From assembly GCA_035573895.1 (NCBI GenBank), contig DATLZR010000024.1:1-40083 (forward strand): a stretch of DNA of 40,083 bases. Reading direction: 5' to 3'. The notes under the pieces are model-generated. The model worked only from the letters and a program-made list of their open reading frames with translations, was not told the DNA's origin and ran no database searches. The first letter of the stretch is position 1; every line of letters starts with the position of its first letter. The translations under genes and the position numbers were made by a program. Positions 14,352 through 22,364 of this stretch are shown here, one piece after another. The stretch comes from Blastocatellia bacterium (GTDB lineage: Bacteria; Acidobacteriota; Blastocatellia; HR10).

Positions 14352-15818
14352 ATGGGTGAGAAATCGCTCGCAGCATCAGTCATGGTGAAGCCTGAAGGGA
14401 TGGGGCGGGTTTTCCTTTTCCTTCTCCCGCTTATTCTGGCAGGATCCTATCTGGTCCTGGCCTGGCAGAAGATCGCTCCTTTACCGGAAAGTGAGACGGT
14501 GCTGGTCGTCCTGGCCCTGATCAGCTATACCGGGTCTGCCGTACTCTTCCTGGCATTCCTCTACCTGCAGGAGCGGATCCTGGAGCGGACGGGGATTGTC
14601 ACAGCGGCAGTGGGTTTCGGATTGAACGTAGCGGCGTGGGGAGCACGCGGGTTACTGGTAGGTCATTATCCGTTGAGCAATCTCTACGACACCTCGGTCT
14701 TTTTCGCGCTGGCGACAGCAGGAGCCAGCCTCTTGATCACAGCGATCTATCGCCACCGATACGTTGGCGTGTTAACCATGCCGGTGGCATCTGTGCTTCT
14801 CGTCCTGGCGCTGCTTTACGGCGGCGACGCCCAGGATCTTCCTCCTGTGCTCGTGAGCTTCTGGCGTCCCGTTCACGTCACTCTGGCGATGGCGGGCTAT
14901 GCGGCGTGTGCCATCAGTTTTGCCACGGCCCTTCTTTATTTGCTCAAAGATGGAGTCCGATTTGAGCTGTTCGGCATCTGCGCGATGGGCATCGTGCTGC
15001 TGACCTTCGCGTTGCTCTCGGACGGAGCCGTTCTCCGTCAAGGAGTGTTTTACGTCAACTTCGTGATCGGGCGCGAGCGGATTCCCCTTGATCCCGAAGG
15101 CAAGACCTTCGTGCACGCGGCGATCCCGGTGGTGGGGCAGCTCTTTCGACTGGCATTTCTCACCGCTGTTGTTTCGATCATGGGGCTGGTTGCTTCTTTC
15201 ATTGGATTCGGGCGGTCCGGGTTGATCCGGCGACTCGGTTACGTGATGGCGTGGGCGACGGGCCTCGTTCAGCTAGCCGGACTGGGGCTTCTCGCTTTCA
15301 GATTGAGACATCCTCTTCGGGGAGTGGATCTGATTGATCCAGCGCAACGGGAGATCATTCCGGCGGCATGGCTCCAGCAATTTGGATCGCGAATGGAATT
15401 GAGTCTTCGGGGGAATGCTCTGGAGATCGCGGCTGTGGTGGCGGCCTTGATGTTGACGGCGTTCGTCGTCTTCTTCGGCTGGAAGCTCGATCGGATCCTC
15501 GCTCTGGCTCCATCGCTGGAGGCACTTGATCACCTCACCTATCGCGCTGTTGCCGTCGCCTTCCCCCTGCTGACGTTGATGATTGTCACTGGTGCGGTGT
15601 GGGCCAATGAATCGTGGGGTCGGTATTGGGCATGGGACCCGAAGGAAACCTGGGCGCTTATTACCTGGCTCATTTACGCCCTTTTCCTCCATACGCGGAT
15701 CACGCACGGATGGAAAGGTCGTCGCGCAGCCCTGTTCGCTGTCCTCGGGTTCATCGCCGTCATGTTCACTTACCTCGGTGTGAGTTTTATTCTTCCGGGC
15801 CTGCACTCATACGCCTGA
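14352..15818 (+). CDS. ccsA: System II cytochrome c biogenesis (heme lyase) protein CcsA/ResC
   Basis: Starting at ATG 14352 (SD GGAGG, spacing 7), this 488-residue protein has many membrane helices. The N-terminal half has the CcsA-type segment GHYPLSNLYDTSVFFALA and WRPVHVTLAMAGYAACAISFATALLYLL with a conserved His. The tryptophan-rich heme-handling motif WGRYWAWDPKETWALITW is at residues 422-439, followed by HTRITHGWKGRRAAL with a further His. CcsA with CcsB/ResB exports heme and attaches it to CxxCH proteins on the outer side of the membrane. ResB is not in this window. The position after two tiny CxxCH genes suggests they are clients; the decaheme protein at 19.9 kb would be another. Confidence 0.92.
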   Translation: MGEKSLAASVMVKPEGMGRVFLFLLPLILAGSYLVLAWQKIAPLPESETVLVVLALISYTGSAVLFLAFLYLQERILERTGIVTAAVGFGLNVAAWGARGLLVGHYPLSNLYDTSVFFALATAGASLLITAIYRHRYVGVLTMPVASVLLVLALLYGGDAQDLPPVLVSFWRPVHVTLAMAGYAACAISFATALLYLLKDGVRFELFGICAMGIVLLTFALLSDGAVLRQGVFYVNFVIGRERIPLDPEGKTFVHAAIPVVGQLFRLAFLTAVVSIMGLVASFIGFGRSGLIRRLGYVMAWATGLVQLAGLGLLAFRLRHPLRGVDLIDPAQREIIPAAWLQQFGSRMELSLRGNALEIAAVVAALMLTAFVVFFGWKLDRILALAPSLEALDHLTYRAVAVAFPLLTLMIVTGAVWANESWGRYWAWDPKETWALITWLIYALFLHTRITHGWKGRRAALFAVLGFIAVMFTYLGVSFILPGLHSYA

Positions 15819-15819
15819 C

Positions 15820-16149
15820 GCTCGTGAGAGATATGATAAAGCCGAGTTGTTGGACCTCATCGGGAGGATACCGCTGGAACAATTGAAAGAGTCGAGCATG
15901 TACCAATTTATCATCGAGGAGGGGCGCAAAGAGGGACTCGAAAAGGAGCTTCAGGAGGGCCTTCAACAAGGGCTGCAACAGGGAGTTCGACAAGAGGCGG
16001 TGACACTGCTTCGGCGATTGCTCGAACGCCGCTTTGGGAAGCTACCGGAGTGGGTCGGACAAAGGATTGAAGCGGCTGATCAAACCACACTCGAGGAGTG
16101 GGTCCTTCGAGTACCCGAAGCCCGATCTCTGGAAGACGTATTTGGATGA
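15820..16149 (+). pseudogene. C-terminal remnant of a DUF4351/Rpn-type protein
   Basis: The frame reads ERYDKAELLDLIGRIPLEQL, then KESSMYQFIIEEGRKEGLEKELQEGLQQGLQQGVRQEAVTLLRRLLERRFGKLP, ending SLEDVFG. This is the C-terminal part of the DUF4351/Rpn (PD-(D/E)XK transposase-like) proteins, with the usual EEGxxEGxxxGxxQG repeat and the RRFG end. The family-like sequence begins immediately behind the ccsA stop, without a start codon and without the nuclease domain that normally precedes it. A TTG at 15847 could allow a 100-residue product, but a truncated leftover is more likely. The junction with ccsA suggests a deletion or insertion scar. Confidence 0.65.
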
Positions 16150-16326
16150 AACCTCGCACCGGGATGGGTGTGAAATGGAACGTGAACCTTTGCGCCCGGT
16201 CCCGGAGTCTGCCGGTTCATGGCGTCACCCCAGCACACTTCCCTTGGATTGGCTGAGGAGAGGGGGAGGACTCAACGCTTCCTGTTCCTGCCATAACAGC
16301 TCGTGCTGGGCCCTTTTCTCGTCGGT

Positions 16327-17883
16327 TCAGAAGCGCGGATAGATCACGACCCGCCGGAAAGGTTCCTGACCTTTACTTTCGGAGATGAGGCCGTATCGCT
16401 GCACCAGTTCGTGCTGCAAGCGGCGAATATAGGCGTTTTGGGGAGACAATTCCACGGGTCGGCGGTGGGAGAGGACGGCTTCGATAGCCTCTTCTGCCTC
16501 ATTCAGTGCAGATTGTTCTGTGGATATCAGGGATTGGTCGGCTCTTTCGACCTCCGTTGGTGCACCGAGCCTGAACTCCTCGATGAGAAAGTTCTTCATT
16601 TGTGTGGTGGTGTTACTCTTGAGGACGGCGATGGGAATATTCCAGCGGGCGGCCTCGCGGAGTCGGCGTCCTTCGCTCTTGGCGTGAGATTTGAGAGTGA
16701 CGATAATGTCGGCTTCGGTCACGTTCGTCGTCACCTGAGCGGGAACGCCTAACTCCTCAATGGCTCGGCGGAGTTTATCCCGGCTGACGGCGAAGGGAAA
16801 GATTTTGAGCGGTGCACGCTGGCGAGCCGAAGGAAAAGTCGAAGGGGTTGGCGCCTTCTCGCTCTCCGTCGGCGGTGGAGGAAGAACCTGAATGTGGCCG
16901 CTTTCGCCACGAACTCGAATTTCAGGACGCGGAGCTATGCCGCGGAGCATTCGGTCTACCACAGTCGCTACATCATGGTGGATGGCGAAGCGATCTTTGT
17001 CCTGAATCTCGATCAGGACGTCGAAGGTCGGAGGCGCTTTGCGTTCGAGCACAGTTTTCTGCGTGCCACGTCGTTTTGCTTCCTCGTCACTCAGGGTCAC
17101 GGCCTGAATCCCGCCGATGAGATCGCACAGCGTCGGATTGATCAGGAGGTTATCGAGCGTGTTACCGTGGGCCGTCGCAATGAGCTGAACGCCACGTTCG
17201 GCGATGGTGCGAGCGGCCAGGGCTTCGGCTTCCGTTCCGATCTCATCCACGACGATGACTTCGGGCATGTGGTTTTCGACGGCTTCGATCATCACGGCGT
17301 GCTGCAATTCGGGGGAGGGAACTTGCATTCGTCGGGCTCGACCAATTCCCGGATGGGGAACATCGCCGTCCCCGGCAATTTCGTTGGAGGTATCTACGAC
17401 GATGACGCGTTTGCCCAGCTCATCGGCGAGCACGCGAGCGGCTTCGCGTAGGAGCGTCGTCTTTCCCACTCCGGGCTTGCCCAACAAGAGGATGCTTTTG
17501 CCCGATTCAATTACGTCCTTGACGATCTCCACCGTGCCAAAAACGGCGCGTCCCACCCGACAGGTCAATCCTACGACCTCGCCGCGCCGATTGCGAATGG
17601 CAGAAATTCGATGGAGCGTGCGTTCAATGCCGGCGCGATTGTCTTTTGTAAACGCACCGACGCGGCTCACCACGAATTGGAGATCTTCGCGGGTCACGGG
17701 TCCGTCGGTAAGATAGACGGCCCGTGAGGGGAATCGGGCCTCAGGCGGACGTCCGAGATCCAGGACGACTTCGATGAGTTCGCTGGCATCGGTTTGTCTC
17801 TTCAACTCCTCGCGGATGCGTGCCGGCAGCACTTCAAGCAGGAGGTCAAGATCATCGGTGATTTCAATACGTCGCTGTCCCAT
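16327..17883 (-). CDS. SpoIIIAA/Ycf45-like AAA ATPase with C-terminal R3H domain
   Basis: This 518-residue protein has an N-terminal domain with [10 protein letters not shown] and [52 protein letters not shown], as in SpoIIIAA. The ATPase core has Walker [10 protein letters not shown] (135-143), [25 protein letters not shown] and Walker [13 protein letters not shown] (about 210-220), then [16 protein letters not shown] linker and a segment resembling a small DNA/RNA-binding region follow. The last 60 residues form an R3H domain ([21 protein letters not shown]...FRRVVIYP) that binds single-stranded nucleic acid. The same architecture is known from cyanobacteria and plastids (Ycf45), where its task is poorly defined. 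It is monocistronic, divergent from folE. Confidence 0.9.
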   Translation of the reverse strand: MGQRRIEITDDLDLLLEVLPARIREELKRQTDASELIEVVLDLGRPPEARFPSRAVYLTDGPVTREDLQFVVSRVGAFTKDNRAGIERTLHRISAIRNRRGEVVGLTCRVGRAVFGTVEIVKDVIESGKSILLLGKPGVGKTTLLREAARVLADELGKRVIVVDTSNEIAGDGDVPHPGIGRARRMQVPSPELQHAVMIEAVENHMPEVIVVDEIGTEAEALAARTIAERGVQLIATAHGNTLDNLLINPTLCDLIGGIQAVTLSDEEAKRRGTQKTVLERKAPPTFDVLIEIQDKDRFAIHHDVATVVDRMLRGIAPRPEIRVRGESGHIQVLPPPPTESEKAPTPSTFPSARQRAPLKIFPFAVSRDKLRRAIEELGVPAQVTTNVTEADIIVTLKSHAKSEGRRLREAARWNIPIAVLKSNTTTQMKNFLIEEFRLGAPTEVERADQSLISTEQSALNEAEEAIEAVLSHRRPVELSPQNAYIRRLQHELVQRYGLISESKGQEPFRRVVIYPRF

Positions 17884-18191
17884 CCCTTAATAACTCCTCG
17901 TCTCAACTCATCAATGATAGCCACGACCGGCAAGGATGTCCACGAGGGATTCCGGAGGAGTTCGCAGGGCTGAAGGTGCGCCACCTTACGCACAGAGCGT
18001 GCAGAAGATCCTCTCGATCGCCATCTGTGTCCCAAGCTTCGCCCTCGCTCACCGAAACCACATTGAGGAGATTCGTCGCCCCATCCACCCCCTCGTTCAC
18101 GACCTACATCTTCGCTGAAGTCGAGGGACAGCAACAGGCGGCCGCTCTGATTTTCTCGGAGACGGATTCTGTGCTATGCTCATCCCGAATT
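17884..18191. other. Divergent intergenic region between the R3H ATPase gene and folE
   Basis: About 308 bp without a supportable gene, although a frame stays open into folE. It contains the perfect inverted repeat AAGGTG-CGC-CACCTT (17973-17987), which could be an operator. Close to folE lies an extended -10 box (TGCTATGCT, 18172-18180) that would give a nearly leaderless folE transcript. Confidence 0.4.
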
Positions 18192-18800
18192 ATGGGAGAC
18201 GCGAGGCAGGAAAAAATCGTCCAGATCAGTCATCACCTTGAGCAGATTCTCAAACTGCTCGGTCTCACTCCCGAAAGCGATCCCGAGTTGAAGCAGACCC
18301 CCCGTCGGGCTGCGGAGTTTTTCGTGGAGATGCTGAGCGGCGATGGGAATGAGGTCGAGCCGGATCTGACCCGCCTCGATCATCCGGGAGATTCCCGGGA
18401 GATAATCGTCATCAGCCGGATACCGTTCTATTCCCTCTGCGTCCACCACTGGCTCCCGTTTTACGGTCGGGCGCACATCGGATACGTGCCCGGAGCGACT
18501 CTCGTGGGGTTCAGTAGCGTTGCTCGAATCGTCGAACATTTCGCCCGGCGGCTCCAGTTGCAGGAACGATTGACCGATCAAGTGGCTGACTATCTCCAGC
18601 GGGCGCTGGCGGCGCAGGGAGTCATGGTGATGCTGGAAGCGCGCCATCTCTGCATGGAAATGCGGGGTCGGCGAGCCCCTGGCTGGGTGACGACGACCGC
18701 AGCACGGGGCTGTTTCCAGGAGTCCACCTGGCGAGAAGAGTTTTTCGCCCGCTTGAGGAAGCAGTCGGGCAAGCACCGCGAGCCGGAATCCTGTGAATGA
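18192..18800 (+). CDS. folE: GTP cyclohydrolase I
   Basis: Starting at ATG 18192, this 202-residue protein is the usual length. GTP cyclohydrolase I converts GTP to 7,8-dihydroneopterin triphosphate, the first step towards tetrahydrofolate and biopterin. Zinc ligands are visible: Cys83 and His86 in SLCVHHWLPF, and Cys154 in ARHLCMEMRG. IGYVPGATLVGFSSVARIVEHFARRLQLQERLT is the conserved core. The usual CEHHLLPF is CVHHWLPF here, and the first Glu is Val. No good SD is visible; an extended -10 twelve bases upstream suggests a leaderless or short-leader mRNA. The frame upstream of this ATG has no family similarity. It overlaps the next gene by 4 bp (ATGA). Confidence 0.93.
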   Translation: MGDARQEKIVQISHHLEQILKLLGLTPESDPELKQTPRRAAEFFVEMLSGDGNEVEPDLTRLDHPGDSREIIVISRIPFYSLCVHHWLPFYGRAHIGYVPGATLVGFSSVARIVEHFARRLQLQERLTDQVADYLQRALAAQGVMVMLEARHLCMEMRGRRAPGWVTTTAARGCFQESTWREEFFARLRKQSGKHREPESCE

Positions 18801-19282
18801 CTCCCTTGCGGGAGGACGGGATCACGGATGCAATCGTCTCATGTGGGGGGATGATGAGTGGCGCGGATCACACGGTGGTGAAAGAGGCCAATCGTCGGTT
18901 CTATGAGGCTCTCGAACATCTCGACCTGCTTGCGATGGAACGGGTGTGGCTGCATGAGGACTGGGTCAAATGCATTCATCCGGGGTGGGAGATGATCACC
19001 GGCTGGCATAACATTCGCCGGAGTTGGGCCCAGATTTTCGATCACACACGGGCCATGCGCATTATCCTCACGGATATTTCCGTTCACGTCATCGGCGATG
19101 TTGGCTGGGTGACCTGTCTGGAAAACATCACGGCCTATCATGACGAGGGCATGTCGCCGGGATTGGCTCAAGCCACGAACATTTTTCTCCGCCGCCAGGG
19201 GGAGTGGTTTCTCGTTCATCATCATGCATCGCCCGTGGCCAGCGAGCTATCGTCGGAAGTAACGGGGGCGATAGTCCAGTAG
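18797..19282 (+). CDS. SnoaL/DUF4440-like (NTF2-fold) protein
   Basis: This 161-residue protein carries the NTF2-fold pattern of the SnoaL-like group: VVKEANRRFYEALEHLDLLAMERVWLHEDWVKCIHPGWEMITGWHNIRRSW, VHVIGDVGWVTCLENI, ATNIFLRRQGEWFLVHHHASPV. Small cone-shaped proteins like this may be enzymes or ligand binders, so the reaction cannot be named. The ATG at 18797 overlaps the folE stop, but GGGGGG before the ATG pair at 18851/18854 could drive a start 18-19 residues further in, exactly before SGADHTVVKEAN. Co-transcription with folE suggests, but does not show, a link to pterin or folate metabolism. Confidence 0.82.
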   Translation: MTPLREDGITDAIVSCGGMMSGADHTVVKEANRRFYEALEHLDLLAMERVWLHEDWVKCIHPGWEMITGWHNIRRSWAQIFDHTRAMRIILTDISVHVIGDVGWVTCLENITAYHDEGMSPGLAQATNIFLRRQGEWFLVHHHASPVASELSSEVTGAIVQ

Positions 19283-19287
19283 CCGCC

Positions 19288-19773
19288 ATGAACGATGAGG
19301 AGCGCAAAGCCGAGGCCCTGGCCTTGTGGCAGCAGGCCTATGAATGTCAGATGCGAGGGGAACTGGACCGGGCGATTGAACTCTACAAACGCTCCCTTGA
19401 GGTCTATCCCACAGCCGAAGCCCATACTTTTCTCGGGTGGACCTACAGCTTTCTCGGCCGAATTGATGAGGCCATTGCCGAATGCCTCAAAGCCATCGAG
19501 GTGGATCCTGACTTCGGCAATCCCTATAACGACATCGGTGCCTATTTGATCGAGAAAGGTCAGTTGGACGCGGCCATCCCGTGGTTGGAGAAAGCCAAGC
19601 GAGCGCCCCGCTACGAGGCGCGTTGCTACCCCTACGTTAACCTCGGCCGCATCTACGAGATGAAGGGAAAGTGGCAGGAAGCCGCGCGCGAGTATCGTCA
19701 GGCGCTAGAGATCGAGCCACGCTACCGCGCGGCCTACCTCGCCCTCAAGCGCGTCGAGAGCTTGCTCAACTAG
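19288..19773 (+). CDS. Tetratricopeptide repeat protein
   Basis: Starting at ATG 19288, five bases after the previous stop, this 161-residue cytoplasmic protein consists almost wholly of TPR units: ALWQQAYECQMRGELDRAIELYKRSLEVYP, AHTFLGWTYSFLGRIDEAIAECLKAIEVDP, NDIGAYLIEKGQLDAAIPWLEKAKRAP and YVNLGRIYEMKGKWQEAAREYRQALEIEP. There is no signal peptide or extra domain. TPRs bind protein partners; none can be named. It is the last gene of the folE operon. The terminator behind it serves mainly the convergent cytochrome gene. Confidence 0.88.
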   Translation: MNDEERKAEALALWQQAYECQMRGELDRAIELYKRSLEVYPTAEAHTFLGWTYSFLGRIDEAIAECLKAIEVDPDFGNPYNDIGAYLIEKGQLDAAIPWLEKAKRAPRYEARCYPYVNLGRIYEMKGKWQEAAREYRQALEIEPRYRAAYLALKRVESLLN

Positions 19774-19810
19774 GACTGATATTCCTGGCCCAAAAATCCT
19801 GAACCCCGAG

Positions 19811-19860
19811 AAGAAAAAATTGGGATAGAGCGACCGTCCCTGACGGGCGCCGCTCTATCC
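19811..19860 (-). terminator. Rho-independent terminator of the decaheme cytochrome gene
   Basis: The arms GGATAGAGCG (19823-19832) and CGCTCTATCC (19851-19860) enclose an inner hairpin CCGTC-CCT-GACGG. On the minus strand the stem is followed by CCAATTTTTTCTTC. It starts 9 bp after the cytochrome stop codon. The stem also works on the plus strand but lacks a T-run there. Confidence 0.88.
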
Positions 19861-19869
19861 GGTATCAAC

Positions 19870-21918
19870 CTAGAATGACCGCGTATCCACGCGGGAGTGC
19901 GCCTTCCGCACGGAGAACTCTTTTCCTTCTCCGTGGCAGACGGTGCAGGATTCGCCGAAGCTCGTCGTATTCAACTGCGCGTGAGCCGCAGCGTCAACCC
20001 CATCGTGGCAGGAGGTGCACACGGCGGCCATCGGCTTGGTGGGGTTCATGAACCCGCGTGGAGTGACCGTGGGAAGGAGGTCTCTAGGCATTCGATCCAG
20101 CAACCAGGTGTCCGTTCGATGGCATTTCTCGCAGTTGCGACGATCGGTGGGATAGCGTACCTCGCTGAAGTCAATTCGCGTCCCCACGGCGGGCGGGACA
20201 GCAAACCCGTAAATGACATAAGGCTTGTTTTGCAGCTCTTCGCCCGTATGAATCTTGTGGATCATCACCCGGAAGTCCACCGTCTCGGCGGGCATGACGT
20301 CAGGTGTGCGACGGTTGGCATCCGTCTGATTCGGATTATGGCACAGGACGCAGTGCTCCACGCTGCCGATGCGGTTGGATCCATGTAGTGACAAGCGATC
20401 GTGGCAGGCATTGCACTTGGCTATGTCAACGACGGCGCGGCGAGCAACGGGGGCGCTATCGGTGACGGCGAAATACTTCACCACGTTCGTTCCGCCATCA
20501 CGATAATTGATTTCCTCGCCGTCCTTGTTGATCTTGACCACACGCCGACCTTCGATGCCGATGGCCCACGTTCCGACGGCATCGGTGGGAAGAGCCCGAT
20601 TGAAGGTGTAGGTGTAATTGCCTTTGTCATCGGTCGTGGCGCTCGCACGGGGATCTTCGCTCCACCACTGGCTGTAATCCTTCGTCGGCCCGGCGATGAC
20701 TAGAGCCAGCCGATCCAGCTGAGCCAGAGGAATGACATTTCCATTCTTATCCTTGACCGAGAACGTGACGACTGGCTTCTGCCCCGGAGCCGTGTTGGTC
20801 ACATTGACGATGTCGTAAACCAGTCCGGGCCACTGGCTCGACTGCCATTCGATCAGATGAGCGCCGGCCACCGAGAGCTTATCAAACTCGTTGCCGGGTG
20901 CCTGTGTGGGAGTATGGCAGCGCGTGCAGGTGGAGTCGGAGCGAGCGACGATTCCCGGTCCGTGATTGGCTCCCGTTTCCCAGTTAATGTCATCATGGCA
21001 GGAGCCACAGGAGGCACGGGAGAGCTGATTGAGGTAATGATCCTGTTGACTGGCCCCGGAATGGCACTTCTGGCAGTTGCGAATGTCGGTGGGGAACTCG
21101 ACGGTCGAGAAGTCATGGACCGTTTGGCGGAATCCGATAATTTGGTAGGGATTACCGGCACGCACACTCGGCAACTCGGCGCCTCGGTGAATCTTGTGAA
21201 TCATGACCTTGAAGTCAACCGTGTTGCCTGTATCGGGATCCGCCGTCTGTGGCGTGTGGCACAGCACGCAGGTCTTAACGTCATTCCATCGGCCTCCGTG
21301 AGCGCCCAGGTTATCATGGCACTGATTGCAGCTTGCCGTTCCGACGACATCTCGAACCACCTGGGGTTCCCCTCCCGCCGGGACGAAGGTGAAGGTGTCG
21401 TCGTCGTAGTAGGTCTTGCCGTCAAACGCCGTGAGATTGCGACTCGCTCCAACGGCAACGGTATGGGTCGCCGTCGCTTCGTAATTCTCCGGCAAGGCGG
21501 TGCGGAAGGTGTAGGTATATTTGCCATCGCTCAAGAAGGTGAAGGTTCCGCCCGAATCGGTCGTCGCTTGCTCAACGGTTCCCAGGACCGCTCCCGTCTG
21601 GGTGCGCACGGTATAGGCTGTGTACTGGGTTTCGTTGGGCTTGATTCGTGCGATGACAAACCGGGCATCCACCGGCCCCATGGTCGTGACGCCGTTAATG
21701 TCGAGTGGATTGCCCGCTCCATCGGCTACGCTGAATGTCACCACCGGACGGCGGTCCTGCGGAATCGTCACCGAGAGAATTTTCACCTGAAGCCCCGGTT
21801 GCGTAATGCGGTGGTACTGATCATAATCCTGGCTCTTACTCTCCTGGAGAAAGATGAGTGCAAAAACTCCGACAAATAGTAAGAAGGCGAGCCTCTTGAT
21901 CTTTGCCCGACTTTTCAT
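19870..21918 (-). CDS. OmcA/MtrC-family decaheme c-type cytochrome
   Basis: This 682-residue protein has a signal peptide (IKRLAFLLFVGVFALIFLQ) and no lipobox Cys. Ten CxxCH motifs occur in two pentaheme groups: CNQCH, CVLCH, CQKCH, CGSCH, CTRCH, then CNACH, CVLCH, CEKCH, CTSCH, CTVCH. Each group is preceded by a beta-rich domain (KILSVTIPQDRRPVVTFSVADGAGNPL and DIVNVTNTAPGQKPVVTFSVKDKNGNVI). VDFKVMIHKIHRGAELP and VDFRVMIHKIHTGEELQ are near-identical repeats, so the protein looks like an internal duplication. OmcA/MtrC proteins pass electrons to metals or partners outside the cell. MtrA/MtrB-type partners are not adjacent, and the absence of a lipobox differs from the Shewanella proteins. The SD is GGAGGAACCGGGAT before ATG 21918. 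Confidence 0.93.
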   Translation of the reverse strand: MKSRAKIKRLAFLLFVGVFALIFLQESKSQDYDQYHRITQPGLQVKILSVTIPQDRRPVVTFSVADGAGNPLDINGVTTMGPVDARFVIARIKPNETQYTAYTVRTQTGAVLGTVEQATTDSGGTFTFLSDGKYTYTFRTALPENYEATATHTVAVGASRNLTAFDGKTYYDDDTFTFVPAGGEPQVVRDVVGTASCNQCHDNLGAHGGRWNDVKTCVLCHTPQTADPDTGNTVDFKVMIHKIHRGAELPSVRAGNPYQIIGFRQTVHDFSTVEFPTDIRNCQKCHSGASQQDHYLNQLSRASCGSCHDDINWETGANHGPGIVARSDSTCTRCHTPTQAPGNEFDKLSVAGAHLIEWQSSQWPGLVYDIVNVTNTAPGQKPVVTFSVKDKNGNVIPLAQLDRLALVIAGPTKDYSQWWSEDPRASATTDDKGNYTYTFNRALPTDAVGTWAIGIEGRRVVKINKDGEEINYRDGGTNVVKYFAVTDSAPVARRAVVDIAKCNACHDRLSLHGSNRIGSVEHCVLCHNPNQTDANRRTPDVMPAETVDFRVMIHKIHTGEELQNKPYVIYGFAVPPAVGTRIDFSEVRYPTDRRNCEKCHRTDTWLLDRMPRDLLPTVTPRGFMNPTKPMAAVCTSCHDGVDAAAHAQLNTTSFGESCTVCHGEGKEFSVRKAHSRVDTRSF

Positions 21919-22364
21919 ATCCCGGTTCCTCCTTCATGGCAATTCGTTCTGCTCGTCAACGACTGCTTCGGATCGTAGACAATGCAAATGCTATGCCACA
22001 ATTTGTCGGAGAGGATGGCAATCCCCAATGAGTTTTGTCAAAAGAAGTTAGACGAAAGCTTAAGTTCCCGTGGAAAGCGGCTGGGTAAAATGCCCCCGGA
22101 GGTGGGTGAGATGACGCAGTTTGATGGCGGGGCCTGAAAGTAATCATCATGGATCGTGCCTTGGTTTACTTGGGGATAAGGTGAGGAACCCTGAGGAACA
22201 GTCCTGTGGCATGGAGTTTGCAATAGAAAGGATGAACGCTCTGATCTTTGATCTTCGGCTGTCGTGGGGCCGCAGCAACCCTCACCTTGCATGGCCTTCC
22301 TACAAAAAAGAGACCTCACCGCAACGGCTGCCCCCCACGGCAGCCTTTTACTTTGGGCCCGACG
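21919..22364. other. Gap between the decaheme cytochrome and alcohol dehydrogenase genes
   Basis: About 445 bp without a supportable gene. The cytochrome promoter should lie in 21960-22060, but only weak boxes are seen (for example TTGTGG/TACGAT with 18 bp spacing on the minus strand). The right end holds a plus-strand terminator-like hairpin that no known plus-strand gene needs. Confidence 0.5.
22326..22354 (+). terminator. Orphan terminator-like hairpin on the plus strand
   Basis: GGCTGCC (22326-22332), a 6-nt loop, GGCAGCC (22339-22345) and then TTTTACTTT. No annotated plus-strand gene precedes it within 2.5 kb, so it may close a small plus-strand RNA from the gap. It could also act as a barrier hairpin after the dehydrogenase stop at 22365. 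Confidence 0.5.

Noticed and set aside
20305-20312. Possible fourth copy of the shared operator (TGTGCGAC half-site)
   Set aside because: Only one half-site is present and it lies inside the cytochrome coding sequence.
20857-21879. 340-residue plus-strand frame opposite the decaheme cytochrome
   Set aside because: It is antisense to ten conserved CxxCH motifs and has no recognisable domain.
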